DNA from: Filimonas zeae
GTDB lineage: Bacteria > Bacteroidota > Bacteroidia > Chitinophagales > Chitinophagaceae
Reading direction: 5' to 3'
DNA: 64,000 bases
NCBI RefSeq assembly: GCF_014641615.1
Contig: NZ_BMIB01000001.1
Location: 62,769 to 126,768, forward strand
The notes beneath the pieces were generated by a model. That model saw only the letters and a program-made list of their open reading frames with translations. It was not told the DNA's origin and did no database searches. Position 1 is the first letter of the stretch. Each line of letters starts with the position of its first letter. This document shows, piece by piece, positions 51,599 to 59,962 of this stretch. The position numbers were made by a program, and so were the translations under genes.

Positions 51599-53968
51599 AT
51601 GACTACCTTAAGAATACTCCTTTTAACCCTGTTCGTCGCCGGCTCTTATGCCGCGGGGGCGCAGGATGAATGGCCCAGAATAGTAAACTCTACTAACGGC
51701 TCCATCATCAAAGTGTACGAACCACAACCTGAATCACTTTCAGGCAATATACTTAAGTCGCGTGCTGCTGTTTCCATTCAGAAAGATGCCCAGAGTGAGC
51801 CGGTGTTTGGTACCTTCTGGTCGGTAAATACGGTGGAAACAGACCGGGATAACCGCAGGATAAGCGTACAGTCTGTACGCATACCCAATATTAAGTTTCC
51901 GGAAGAGGTGGATGCGGCAACCATCAGCTATGTAAAAACCAGCCTGGAGACGGGGTTACCGGCGGTGCAGAACGATCTGCCACTGGATGTGATTCTTACT
52001 TCACTGGAAGCCAATGCAGAGCAGAAAAAGCTGTCGCAGGACATGGGTACCAAAGCACCGAAGGTGTTTTATGCCAGCAAACCATCTATGCTGGTTTCCA
52101 TTGATGGAGAGCCTAAGTTTAAGGAGAATAAAGACTGGGGAGTATCTGTAGTTGTAAACTCACCGTTTACCATTGTTAAAAACAACGATGGTGCTTACTA
52201 CCTCTATGGTGGTAAAAAATGGTACAAGGCGCCTAAACCACTGGGGCCTTATGCCTATGCAGCCAATACACCAGACAATCTGGATAAAGTTGCTGCTGCG
52301 GTAAACAACCAGAACAATGCAGAGGCTGGCTATCGTGATTCATCGGATGTGGCACAGTCTGATCAGGTGCTGGATATTATTACCACTACCGTGCCTGCTG
52401 AATTAATTCAAACGCAGGGTAATCCTTCTTTTACAGATATTTCAGGTACCGGCTTACAGTATGCAGAGAATTCAGAGAACGATCTGTTTCTGGATACCGA
52501 TGCACAGCAATATTACGTATTGCTGTCCGGCCGCTGGTACCGTGCTGATAAGTTAAATGGTAACTGGAGTTATGTAGCTGCTAATGCGCTACCTTCTGAT
52601 TTTACTAAAATACCTGAAGGCTCGCCTAAAGACAATGTACTGGCGAGTGTGCCGGGTACCAGTGCCGCCCGCGAAGCGGTGATGGATGCACAGATTCCGC
52701 AAACGGCTAAGGTTGACAGGCGTAATGCTTCCACTTCTGTTACCTATGATGGGCAGCCTAAGTTTGAACAGATTAATGGTACGCAGATGGATTATGCGGT
52801 AAACTCGCAAAGCTCTGTTATCCGTTATAACGGCAGATATTATGCGGTAGATAAAGGTGTATGGTTTGTATCTGATAGTCCTGACGGGCCATGGCAGGTA
52901 AGTACAGAACGTCCTGCCGAGGTAGATGCTATTCCGCCCAGCAGCCCGGCTTATAACCTGAAGTATGTATACATTTACGATGTTACACCTGACTATGTGT
53001 ATATGGGATATACACCTGGTTATCTGAATAATTTTATTTATGGTGGTACTGTTATTTACGGTACCGGTTACGCCTATACTCCGTGGTGGGGTTCGTACTA
53101 CTATCCACGGCCTTATACCTGGGGGTTTGGCGTAAGTTACAACCCATGGTGGGGCTGGAGCCTGGGCTTTGGTTACGGCCATGGCTGGTTTAACGGTGGC
53201 TTTGGCTATTCTGCATGGCCCGGTTGGTGCGGTGGCTGGTGGGGACCTACTATTTATCGTCCTCCTTTCCGTTATCATAGTGGTTATTACAGACCCGGTT
53301 TTTACGGACCACGTTACTCCTATTATGGACGCGGTGGTAACAGCCGCCCGCTGCCCGGTGGAAGAATGGGGGGCAGATCGGCCTATAACGGAGGCAGGGT
53401 AGTAAACAATATTTATAATTACCGTAATGATGTAGTGAGTAACGGGCGTTATGGCGGTTCATCCCGCCCCGGCCCCGCAGGCAGAGCCGATGGCTTTAAT
53501 GGTGGCCGCGGTGGTGCAGGCAGCAGCCGTCCGGGCTTTAATGGCGGTTCTTCTAACGGCGGCGGCAGGGTAGCAGGCCCCGGCAGCAACAACGGCAGGG
53601 TATATACTGATGGTGGTGGTAATGTGTATCAGCGGGGCAATCAGGGCCAGTGGCAACAGCGCGACAGATCGCAATGGCAGCCGGTGGATAATAACCGCAG
53701 AGAAACCATCAGAGATCTGAACCGGCAGCAGCAAATGCAAAACCGTGGTGAGCAGCGTTCACAAAACTTTCAACAGTTTCGTAATAACACACCCCAGGGT
53801 GGTGGCCGTCCGCAAAACAGTGGTGGTAATTTTAGCCGGCCTGCCCCTTCGGGTGGGGGCAACTTCAGCCGCCCCTCTGGCGGTGGTTTCAGCCGACCTT
53901 CCGGTGGTGGTGGTAGCAGACCCGCTGGTGGCGGAGGCAGCAGGCCTGGAGGAAGAGGCAGAGGATAA
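51599..53968 (+). CDS. Large secreted protein with triplicated module and Gly/aromatic tail
   Basis: The 789-residue protein has a signal peptide (ILLLTLFVAGSYAAGAQ). Residues ~155-460 contain three diverged copies of a ~80-residue module with the pattern G-x-P-x-F, then Y-A/V-x-N-S or V-V-N-S, a short strand, WY/VWF, and GPW/GPY/GNW: for example GGKKWYKAPKPLGPYAYA, SGRWYRADKLNGNWSYVA and KGVWFVSDSPDGPWQVST. Residues ~480-560 are Tyr/Trp/Gly-rich (GFGVSYNPWWGWSLGFGYGH), and the last ~230 residues are Gly/Arg/Ser/Asn/Gln-rich and disordered-looking. It resembles large Gly-rich secreted proteins annotated as carbohydrate-binding or hypothetical. Function is unknown; a surface or matrix protein is plausible. 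Confidence 0.75.
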   Translation: MTTLRILLLTLFVAGSYAAGAQDEWPRIVNSTNGSIIKVYEPQPESLSGNILKSRAAVSIQKDAQSEPVFGTFWSVNTVETDRDNRRISVQSVRIPNIKFPEEVDAATISYVKTSLETGLPAVQNDLPLDVILTSLEANAEQKKLSQDMGTKAPKVFYASKPSMLVSIDGEPKFKENKDWGVSVVVNSPFTIVKNNDGAYYLYGGKKWYKAPKPLGPYAYAANTPDNLDKVAAAVNNQNNAEAGYRDSSDVAQSDQVLDIITTTVPAELIQTQGNPSFTDISGTGLQYAENSENDLFLDTDAQQYYVLLSGRWYRADKLNGNWSYVAANALPSDFTKIPEGSPKDNVLASVPGTSAAREAVMDAQIPQTAKVDRRNASTSVTYDGQPKFEQINGTQMDYAVNSQSSVIRYNGRYYAVDKGVWFVSDSPDGPWQVSTERPAEVDAIPPSSPAYNLKYVYIYDVTPDYVYMGYTPGYLNNFIYGGTVIYGTGYAYTPWWGSYYYPRPYTWGFGVSYNPWWGWSLGFGYGHGWFNGGFGYSAWPGWCGGWWGPTIYRPPFRYHSGYYRPGFYGPRYSYYGRGGNSRPLPGGRMGGRSAYNGGRVVNNIYNYRNDVVSNGRYGGSSRPGPAGRADGFNGGRGGAGSSRPGFNGGSSNGGGRVAGPGSNNGRVYTDGGGNVYQRGNQGQWQQRDRSQWQPVDNNRRETIRDLNRQQQMQNRGEQRSQNFQQFRNNTPQGGGRPQNSGGNFSRPAPSGGGNFSRPSGGGFSRPSGGGGSRPAGGGGSRPGGRGRG

Positions 53969-53989
53969 TAATGCTTTCATACATACAAT

Positions 53990-54023
53990 AAAAAATCCCC
54001 GTTATACATAACGGGGATTTTTT
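53990..54023. terminator. Bidirectional terminator after the Gly-rich gene
   Basis: AATCCCCGTTAT (53994-54005) and ATAACGGGGATT (54008-54019) pair perfectly, with A and T runs on both flanks. Confidence 0.9.
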
Positions 54024-54084
54024 ATGTAGTTAACTAAAATTGGCATATAATTTTCTCTTCATATATCAATTAAAGCCAGTTCCT

Positions 54085-54621
54085 ATGAAAGGTATTATCA
54101 GCAAAAAGCTGGAGATACTGGGCGGTGTTACTTCTTATAATACCACTCCGGTATACACAGCTGAACAAATTTCTGGTTTTCTGGATGAGGTGCAACGTCG
54201 AATGCAGGCCTTGCCCGAAGAAGAAGTAATTGATTTTATTACTACTTACGGCGGATCTGTTTTTCACAGTGAGGTATTGATTCCGGTGGAAGACAAGCCA
54301 GAGTTTCTTTCGGGCAACGTGCCGGTAAAAGCTGTTATCGGTTTTACCTCGCAGCCTTCTGTAGTGGATTATATGAACAGGTATCATAACGAGTACCAGC
54401 TGGCTGTTCGTTTTTTTCCCCTGTTTGAAGGTGTGAATGGAGATGTAATATTTTACTCACTGGAAAGCCATACCATGGGTGCCATTTATTACTGGCACAA
54501 CCAGGGGGCGGATTCGGCTGGCGATCTGTTGTTTCTGGCCCGAACGTTTGCCGGTTTTATTGCAGCATTGTATAGCCATAAAGAAGAAGAAATTGAGCCG
54601 GTTATGGCTTCAGCATATTAA
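54085..54621 (+). CDS. SUKH (SMI1/KNR4-like) protein
   Basis: The ~178-residue protein has the pattern of SUKH superfamily proteins: ALPEEEVIDFITTYGGSVF at the N-terminal helix with the YGG turn, VKAVIGFTS, GDVIFYSLESHTMGAIYYWH and LFLARTFAGFIAALY at the end. SUKH proteins are often immunity proteins to polymorphic toxins, but many have unrelated roles. No toxin gene is beside it here, so it may be an orphan. The ATG at 54085 (MKGIIS) is chosen; the upstream ATG is too near the preceding terminator. A terminator follows. Confidence 0.65.
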   Translation: MKGIISKKLEILGGVTSYNTTPVYTAEQISGFLDEVQRRMQALPEEEVIDFITTYGGSVFHSEVLIPVEDKPEFLSGNVPVKAVIGFTSQPSVVDYMNRYHNEYQLAVRFFPLFEGVNGDVIFYSLESHTMGAIYYWHNQGADSAGDLLFLARTFAGFIAALYSHKEEEIEPVMASAY

Positions 54622-54654
54622 ACGATGTGAGAAGGGTTAAGAGCGGACTTTAAA

Positions 54655-54693
54655 AAAAGGCGCCTCATTTCAGCATGAGACGCCTTTCTTTTT
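54655..54693. terminator. Bidirectional terminator between SUKH and ArsR genes
   Basis: AAAGGCG/CGCCTTT (54656-54662 with 54681-54687) plus CTCAT/ATGAG form a long stem with a single mismatch; an A run precedes and a T run follows, so it serves both convergent genes. Confidence 0.88.
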
Positions 54694-54714
54694 ATAAGAT
54701 TGCTGTATGTGCTT

Positions 54715-55020
54715 TTACGGAGCTGTTGCAAGCGACACAGTTTCGCCCTTACAAAAAAGTGTTACACTTTCTATATACTCACAGAATGCTTCGCGGTTAA
54801 TGGTATACCGGGCACAACGACCTTCTTTTTCAGCAATGAGCAAGTCTGCATCTATCAGTTGCTTCAGGTGGTGTGATACGGTAGACTGCGAAAGATTCAG
54901 CAGGTCCAGTACCGCGCTGCAGGGCATCCACCCGGCCTCTTTTTTTACCGCTTCCAGTATTTTAAGGCGGTAAGGATCGCCCAGTGCTTTAGATATTTTT
55001 TCTATTCCCTTGTTATTCAT
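54715..55020 (-). CDS. ArsR-family regulator (copy 1)
   Basis: The 101-residue winged HTH protein has EKISKALGDPYRLKILEAVK and the recognition helix SQSTVSHHLKQLIDADLLIA, with the wing KEGRCARYTINREAF. Cysteines at 34, 69, 80 and 90 are candidates for metal or redox sensing; C34 and C90 correspond to C40 and C96 of the second copy when that is counted from 55745. It is the last of a minus-strand group and probably autoregulated: ATTGAATA lies inside an inverted repeat just upstream (55041-55054). Confidence 0.88.
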   Translation of the reverse strand: MNNKGIEKISKALGDPYRLKILEAVKKEAGWMPCSAVLDLLNLSQSTVSHHLKQLIDADLLIAEKEGRCARYTINREAFCEYIESVTLFCKGETVSLATAP

Positions 55021-55040
55021 AGTGTGCTACAGTTGGAAAG

Positions 55041-55054
55041 TCATTGAATAATGA
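55041..55054. promoter_or_regulatory. Candidate ArsR operator upstream of copy 1
   Basis: TCATT (55041-55045) and AATGA (55050-55054) form an inverted repeat around GAAT; it contains ATTGAATA (55043-55050), shared with the site of the second ArsR copy. Confidence 0.45.
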
Positions 55055-55055
55055 C

Positions 55056-55304
55056 TTATGGGTTATTGTATTCGGAAGCCCATGTAGAAGATAGTACCTC
55101 GTAAGTAGAATACGGATGCTCTTCACGTGTGCCTGCTGGTTTTCTAACGCCTGCATAAGACTGACGTAAGGTAGCCTCTTGCTGCGGGGCTGCCTGCTGT
55201 GAAGTCAGTTTTGCCAGGAATGCCTTTGTACGGCTGATTAATCCACTATTTCTCTTCGTCTCTGTTCTGAAAGCGGCAGTTGCTGCCAGGTATCCAATTT
55301 TCAT
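55056..55304 (-). CDS. Small hypothetical protein between the ArsR genes
   Basis: The 82-residue protein is basic and has no Cys, signal peptide or membrane segment. It is rich in Ala, Thr, Gln and Arg (AFLAKLTSQQAAPQQEATLR) and ends YEVLSSTWASEYNNP. I do not recognise it. It stands between two ArsR paralogues and has ArsR-like palindromic motifs upstream, so it may be a regulated target. It could also be spurious; the start has no strong support. Confidence 0.45.
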   Translation of the reverse strand: MKIGYLAATAAFRTETKRNSGLISRTKAFLAKLTSQQAAPQQEATLRQSYAGVRKPAGTREEHPYSTYEVLSSTWASEYNNP

Positions 55305-55406
55305 AAACCGTGTTTTCGTGTATCAGCCCCTTTTAATCTATGTATCTAAATGTTTCGATTTGTTGAGGCTAAAAAAATGGATCATCGATCCGGGTACAAA
55401 GATACA

Positions 55407-55439
55407 TATTCAATCGATAAAACGAAATATTTCGATTGA
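55407..55439. promoter_or_regulatory. Nested palindromes upstream of the 82-residue gene
   Basis: TCAATCGA (55410-55417) and TCGATTGA (55432-55439) are inverted; CGAAATATTTCG (55423-55434) is a perfect inner palindrome, and TATTCAAT (55407-55414) is the reverse complement of ATTGAATA. This fits a repressor-binding region. Confidence 0.5.
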
Positions 55440-55451
55440 TTGGCTAAAAAA

Positions 55452-55739
55452 TTATTGGCAGAAGGGGGCGAGGAACCGGATGTAGCTGTTGAATGCTTCT
55501 TCATTTACCCGGTATCGTGCATGCCGGCCCTCTTTTTCTGCAATGAGTAATTCTGCGTCAATCAGCTGCTTAACGTGGTGAGAGATAGTAGATTGCGCCA
55601 GATCGAACATTCCAACAATGCAGTTGCATTGCATCCATCCCTGTTCTTTCAGTACCGCTTCAATAATGCGGATGCGCCAGGGATCGCCCAGTGCCTTGGA
55701 GATTTTCTCCACCTGCCTTATATCCAGCGGTTTATTCAT
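55452..55739 (-). CDS. ArsR-family regulator (copy 2)
   Basis: The 95-97-residue winged HTH protein shares about two thirds of its residues with copy 1: EKISKALGDPWRIRIIEAVL, AQSTISHHVKQLIDAELLIA and KEGRHARYRVNEEAF. Cysteines (counting from ATG 55745) are at 40 and 42 (MQCNC) and 96 (FCQ); 40 and 96 align with those of copy 1. Two ATGs, 55745 and 55739, are possible. ATTGAATA lies in an inverted repeat just upstream (55750-55760). The two copies are a recent-looking duplication flanking a small unknown gene. Confidence 0.88.
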   Translation of the reverse strand: MNKPLDIRQVEKISKALGDPWRIRIIEAVLKEQGWMQCNCIVGMFDLAQSTISHHVKQLIDAELLIAEKEGRHARYRVNEEAFNSYIRFLAPFCQ

Positions 55740-55749
55740 TGCCACAAAT

Positions 55750-55760
55750 CTATTGAATAG
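55750..55760. promoter_or_regulatory. Candidate ArsR operator upstream of copy 2
   Basis: CTATTGAATAG (55750-55760) is an 11-bp palindrome with one central odd base. It contains ATTGAATA (55752-55759) as at the first copy. Confidence 0.45.
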
Positions 55761-55859
55761 GCTGAGAAAAGAAAGTGAAGGGTGGCCCCGTATTTCAAGG
55801 GGCTCGGATTAGTCAGGAATAGGGGGCAGTATGGGAGGGTTGAAGAATAAACGGATTGG

Positions 55860-56066
55860 TTAAATATCTCCCAGAAGGGACGAGCGGTTGGCTGACTGGG
55901 TACGCAGGTATTTTTCAATCTTTTTAATATTGTTTCCTGCTTTCTGAATGGCTGCCAGCAGATCTCTGCGGCTGATGCCCAGTTTTTGGCGCAACGTGGA
56001 AAAGGCAGCGCTGTCGTTTACATCAATAGTTTCAGCAGCGGTGCTGTTGTGTAGTGATTTTTTCAT
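55860..56066 (-). CDS. DUF3606 protein
   Basis: The 68-residue protein has the DUF3606 pattern: ETIDVNDSAAFSTLRQKLG, ISRRDLLAAIQKAGNNIKKI, EKYLRT. It is a helical small protein of unknown role, common in Bacteroidota and Proteobacteria. It stands alone on the minus strand. Confidence 0.8.
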   Translation of the reverse strand: MKKSLHNSTAAETIDVNDSAAFSTLRQKLGISRRDLLAAIQKAGNNIKKIEKYLRTQSANRSSLLGDI

Positions 56067-56152
56067 AGGTACTTATTTAAACTACTTTATAAAAAAAAGT
56101 ATGCCAGGCATCAGAAAGGCGCTGGCATTGTTATAGAATGATTTGTAAAGGT

Positions 56153-56758
56153 TTATACCCCCGTTAAAAAGCCCTGGCGCTTCATTTCTTTATATACCGA
56201 TTTGGCAGAGGCGTTCATCAGCTTATCTACATTTGCCGGGTCTACGCTGCTGGTAAGGCCACTCCACACCAGTTTGTCGCTTTTGAGAGAGTATACGTTG
56301 GTTTCTACGGTGTAGGTTTTGGTGGTGCGGTAATAACCAGGGTCGTAAAATGAATTCCAGGCGCGCCAATAGTACCGCCAGTAAAAGCCATAATAAGGCG
56401 GGTAGTTGCCGGGCACATAGGTAACATCTTTGTCCACATCGGCCAGGCGCATAATTACCACGCCGTCAAACCCTCCGTTGCGTACCTGATTGCGGATGCT
56501 TTCTTCATCTTCCTTACGGATGTTTTGGGTAAGAAAAGAATACGAGGGTACGCCTTTGCCATTCAGATAAGTAACCAGCTTGTCTTCTACCGTGCGGCGG
56601 CTGGTTTCATCTTTCAGCAGCGCCACTACCAGTACCTTGTGCAGGGCGGCTATGTTTACATTTACATCCGGATCGCGCCAGCTTTTTTCTATGCGGGCAC
56701 TGGTGCCGCAGGCACTGCATAGCAACGCCAATGCAATGGTGGTAATAACTCCTTTCAT
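56153..56758 (-). CDS. DUF4136 lipoprotein
   Basis: With ATG 56758 the ~201-residue protein has a lipobox signal (VITTIALALLCSAC, Cys ~17), then the DUF4136 start ARIEKSWRDPDVNVNIAALH, KVLVVALLKDETSRRTVEDK, and the conserved FDGVVIMRLADVDKDV. A Tyr-rich region (PGNYPPYYGFYWRYYWRAWN) and a C-terminal KLVWSGLTSSVDPANVD follow. It sits at the periplasmic face of a membrane. It is divergent from a small lipoprotein, with a perfect inverted repeat between them. The upstream ATG at 56944 would run over that repeat, so I reject it. Confidence 0.8.
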   Translation of the reverse strand: MKGVITTIALALLCSACGTSARIEKSWRDPDVNVNIAALHKVLVVALLKDETSRRTVEDKLVTYLNGKGVPSYSFLTQNIRKEDEESIRNQVRNGGFDGVVIMRLADVDKDVTYVPGNYPPYYGFYWRYYWRAWNSFYDPGYYRTTKTYTVETNVYSLKSDKLVWSGLTSSVDPANVDKLMNASAKSVYKEMKRQGFLTGV

Positions 56759-56788
56759 AGTGTTGTGGATTGGTTTACGGATTTGCGT

Positions 56789-56822
56789 AACAAAATCATT
56801 CCCACCCGGGAATGATTTTGTT
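56789..56822. promoter_or_regulatory. 15-bp perfect inverted repeat between divergent lipoprotein genes
   Basis: Arms 56789-56803 and 56808-56822 are exactly complementary, with a 4-nt spacer. The repeat is nearly equidistant from the two starts (30 and 33 nt). Each arm contains TGATTTTG, 7 of 8 with the -7 element TAnnTTTG, one on each strand, so a shared divergent promoter or operator is likely. Confidence 0.6.
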
Positions 56823-56855
56823 AACTGTTGTAATAACCATAAAAACACATATATT

Positions 56856-57080
56856 ATGAAAAAGCAGTTAATGTTATTATTTACAGCCGTAGCCTGCACA
56901 GCAGCTATCAGTTGCAGCCCAGGCCAATCAAAGGACGACAACAACGAAGATTCTACCTTTATTAATACGCCTGATCCGGCACCGGCTGATACGGCTTATA
57001 TGCCCAGTACAGGTAAGCTGGGCGATTCTCTGCCTGGCGCAAACGGTTCGGCGGTAGATTCCGCACAGCACCGGCATTAG
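56856..57080 (+). CDS. Small lipoprotein
   Basis: The 74-residue protein has a lipobox signal (LLFTAVACTAAISC, Cys ~20), then an acidic and Pro/Asp-rich tail (DDNNEDSTFINTPDPAPADT) that looks disordered. There is no recognisable domain. It is divergent from the DUF4136 lipoprotein and shares its promoter region. It may be a surface or periplasmic stress lipoprotein. Confidence 0.65.
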   Translation: MKKQLMLLFTAVACTAAISCSPGQSKDDNNEDSTFINTPDPAPADTAYMPSTGKLGDSLPGANGSAVDSAQHRH

Positions 57081-57179
57081 CGCCTGGCAGTAAAAACAGG
57101 GCGGCGTGGGGAAAATTTAGGATTCTTCCAGGGACAGAATAAGGGGAATAGTCCTAATCTTGCAGCAATCTTTTCTAGC

Positions 57180-58034
57180 ATGTATCAGAATGTCCGCATT
57201 TCCGCAGGTTGGTTAGCCCTGTTTTTATTGTTTTTTGCTTTGCCGGCGCAGAGTCAGGAAGAAGACTGGGATACCTATACAGCTGCCTATAAAAAAGGCC
57301 TGAGTTCGGTAATGGTAGATTTGTCGCTGCATAAAACAGCGCCGCTACGTGGATTAAATTATGTGGCTGCTATAGGTGTTATGTGTAAAGATTGTAACAG
57401 TGATGGTATGCCTACCCAGGCTGAGCTGGAGAAGTGTTATGTTATATCTGATACTTTAAAAGCCAAGCTGGACAAACTGGTACGTAACCGCATGGTGGGC
57501 ACTTTTACTTACCGTTGCGACCGGCTGGATTATTTTTACGTGCAGGATACTACACGTATACGCGAGCGGATGACCACGCTGTTTAAAGTATATTTTCCTA
57601 CTTACAAGCCCTATATTATTATAAGGGAAGACAGGTTGTGGAATGCGTACAAAGATATTCTTTACCCCAACGAGGAGAATGCGGAGCGTATGGAGAACCA
57701 GAAGGTAATTATGAAGCTGGTACAGGGTGGGGATAATCTTACTATTGAACGCCCGGTGATTCATCAGGTAGACTTTGTAACGGAAAAAGACAGGAGTTGT
57801 TTTATTGCTTATGCTTCGGCTAACGGCTACGCACTGGAAACCAGCGTAAAACGGATAGAAAACGAACTGTTGTACAAACTAAAGATGATCCGTTCCGATC
57901 TGGTTGATCTGGAATCTATTACCCGTATTACGCTTACGCTGAACCGGGAGATAAAAAAATGCAAAGGCATTTACGAGGGTTGGGAAGCACCTGTGGTAAA
58001 AACGCCGGTTTTTCCTGCACCAAAGCAGCCTTAG
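57180..58034 (+). CDS. Exported DUF695/RraB-like protein
   Basis: The 284-residue protein has a signal peptide (~8-26, GWLALFLLFFALPAQSQ). Residues ~28-170 match DUF695: WDTYTAAYKKGLSSVMVDLS, LHKTAPLRGLNYVAAIGVM, DGMPTQAELEKCYVISDTL. Residues ~195-270 match the RraB-like fold: HQVDFVTEKDRSCFIAYASA and NGYALETSVKRI. RraB itself is a cytoplasmic inhibitor of RNase E; with a signal peptide this protein would not meet RNase E. The DUF695-RraB fusion is a known but poorly understood form. It lies 86 bp before the sensor kinase gene. Confidence 0.78.
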   Translation: MYQNVRISAGWLALFLLFFALPAQSQEEDWDTYTAAYKKGLSSVMVDLSLHKTAPLRGLNYVAAIGVMCKDCNSDGMPTQAELEKCYVISDTLKAKLDKLVRNRMVGTFTYRCDRLDYFYVQDTTRIRERMTTLFKVYFPTYKPYIIIREDRLWNAYKDILYPNEENAERMENQKVIMKLVQGGDNLTIERPVIHQVDFVTEKDRSCFIAYASANGYALETSVKRIENELLYKLKMIRSDLVDLESITRITLTLNREIKKCKGIYEGWEAPVVKTPVFPAPKQP

Positions 58035-58120
58035 GCGCTGTTTACTCACCCGGAGCCGTCAATGGCTCATTCTCATTTTATAAGCACTGTATTTTAACGG
58101 CTTAGCCTTATATTGCCGGT

Positions 58121-59962
58121 ATGCGGATACCGGTAGTATTGATGTTGCTGGCTTGTTGTTGGTGTACGTTTGCCTTTGCAGACGGAAAGGATGACTGCTG
58201 GCATATGTTTCAGAGCGGTAATAAAGAACTGTGGCGTTTCAGACCACAGGAAGCCAGCGTGAGATACTATAAAGCGCTGGATATGGCTACTGCGCTGAAC
58301 AACGACCGTTTAACCGGCCTGGCATTGTTTGGAATAGGGCAGGCCATCTGGTACGAGGGCCGTTTTTCCCAGGCAGTAGATACGCTTCACCTCAGTTTAC
58401 GTTATCTGCGTCGCAGCCGGTCTAAAGAGGATATCGGCAGTGCATTGCGTATTCTGAGTAATGTATATGATGATCAGGGCGATTATGAAAATGCTTTTAT
58501 AGCCGTTTCAGAAGCGCTGGAGATATACAGTAACCGGCAGAACGATCATAATGCTGCGCTGTCGCTGGTGCAGGTGGGTAGTTTGTATAAAAGCATGGGC
58601 GATTATGAAACAGCGCGGGAGTACTACCGCAAAGCAGAAGCGCTGGATTTGTGGGTAGGTGAATATCCCTACCGCGAACTGAACCATCGCCTGGGTGAGT
58701 TGAGTGCCCTGGAGGGTAACAGCGCTCAGGCACGTTACTATTACAGCAAGGCTTTAACAGGTAACCCCAATAGTAAGGTGGTGCGGATGCGGTTGGGTGA
58801 TTTGCTGTTGCATGAAAAGAAATACGATTCTGCTTATCTGTATTACGATTCTTTGCACCGTGAGGGATTAAGCCCTATGGATGCAAATACCTTAACGGGT
58901 TGTGCGCTGGGGCTTGCGAGGGTGTATCTGCATCGCGGTGCGTATGATAGCGCGGTATATATGGCGCAGGAGGCGCTGGCATTTTCGTCTTCCCGTGGGG
59001 CCAGGCATAGTAAAAGGGATGCTTATGCGGTGCTGGCTGAGGTTTACGAAGCCTGGAATAATGCGCCGCTGGCGTTGCTGTATCTGCGTAAATACACGGC
59101 TATAAAAGATTCGGTGTTAACGGAAAGCCTGAAACGGCAGTTGTTTGCTTTTCGCCAGGGGCTGGAGGCCGATAGGCTGAAGGCTGAGCGTAACCGGCTG
59201 GTGGCAGGGGTACTGGTGCTTTTTGCGCTGGGTATTCTGGCTTTTGTTATTGTAAGTCTACGGCATAAAAACGAAAAGCTGCGGCTGAAGCAACGGGCAT
59301 CCGAGTTGGAAATGCGTGCGCTGCGGGCGCAGATGAACCCACACTTTATTTTTAACTGCCTCAGCTCTATTAATCATTTTGTATTAAGTAACGAAACTGA
59401 TAAAGCTTCAGAATACCTTACGCGCTTTGCCCGGCTTATACGTATGGTGTTGCTGAACGCGGGTAAATCAACTATTACGCTGGAGGAGGAACTGGAAATG
59501 CTGCGCCTGTACCTGAACATGGAGCAACTGCGATTTAAAGAGGCGTTTGATTATTTTATTCTTTTTGATGAGGGAATACAGTCTTCCATGATTCAGGTGC
59601 CGTCTTTTATACTGCAACCGTTTTGTGAAAATGCTATCTGGCATGGGTTGCTGCATCAGGAGCGGAAAGGGCAGCTTACGTTGCATTTCAGTAGTAACAA
59701 AGAACAGCTGATCTGTAGTATACGCGATAATGGAATAGGCCGCAGAAAAGCGGCTGAAATGAAGGCAACATTTATTGAAAAAGGCGCATCGCTGGGCAAC
59801 CGGCTTAGTGCAGAACGGCTGGCTTTGTTTAATGAAGACAGTTCGGGTACTTCTTTTGTAATGGAAGATATATTTAATGAAAAGGGTGAGGTGGCCGGTA
59901 CGCAGGTTATTCTTACCATAAGCCTGAAACACGCAACGGATGAAAGCGGTAATTATAGATGA
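58121..59962 (+). CDS. TPR sensor histidine kinase (LytS-like)
   Basis: The 613-residue protein has a signal peptide (~1-20), TPR repeats in the periplasmic part (~30-335, for example LTGLALFGIGQAIWYEGRFS, GDYENAFIAVSEALEIYSN, GDYETAREYYRKAEALD), one membrane helix (~363-383, LVAGVLVLFALGILAFVIV), a His_kinase domain with H408 in MNPHFIFNCLSSINHF, and a HATPase domain with FCENAIWHGL and DNGIG. It is a membrane sensor that phosphorylates the LytTR regulator encoded next (23-bp overlap). The TPR part probably senses a periplasmic protein or peptide. Confidence 0.92.
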   Translation: MRIPVVLMLLACCWCTFAFADGKDDCWHMFQSGNKELWRFRPQEASVRYYKALDMATALNNDRLTGLALFGIGQAIWYEGRFSQAVDTLHLSLRYLRRSRSKEDIGSALRILSNVYDDQGDYENAFIAVSEALEIYSNRQNDHNAALSLVQVGSLYKSMGDYETAREYYRKAEALDLWVGEYPYRELNHRLGELSALEGNSAQARYYYSKALTGNPNSKVVRMRLGDLLLHEKKYDSAYLYYDSLHREGLSPMDANTLTGCALGLARVYLHRGAYDSAVYMAQEALAFSSSRGARHSKRDAYAVLAEVYEAWNNAPLALLYLRKYTAIKDSVLTESLKRQLFAFRQGLEADRLKAERNRLVAGVLVLFALGILAFVIVSLRHKNEKLRLKQRASELEMRALRAQMNPHFIFNCLSSINHFVLSNETDKASEYLTRFARLIRMVLLNAGKSTITLEEELEMLRLYLNMEQLRFKEAFDYFILFDEGIQSSMIQVPSFILQPFCENAIWHGLLHQERKGQLTLHFSSNKEQLICSIRDNGIGRRKAAEMKATFIEKGASLGNRLSAERLALFNEDSSGTSFVMEDIFNEKGEVAGTQVILTISLKHATDESGNYR

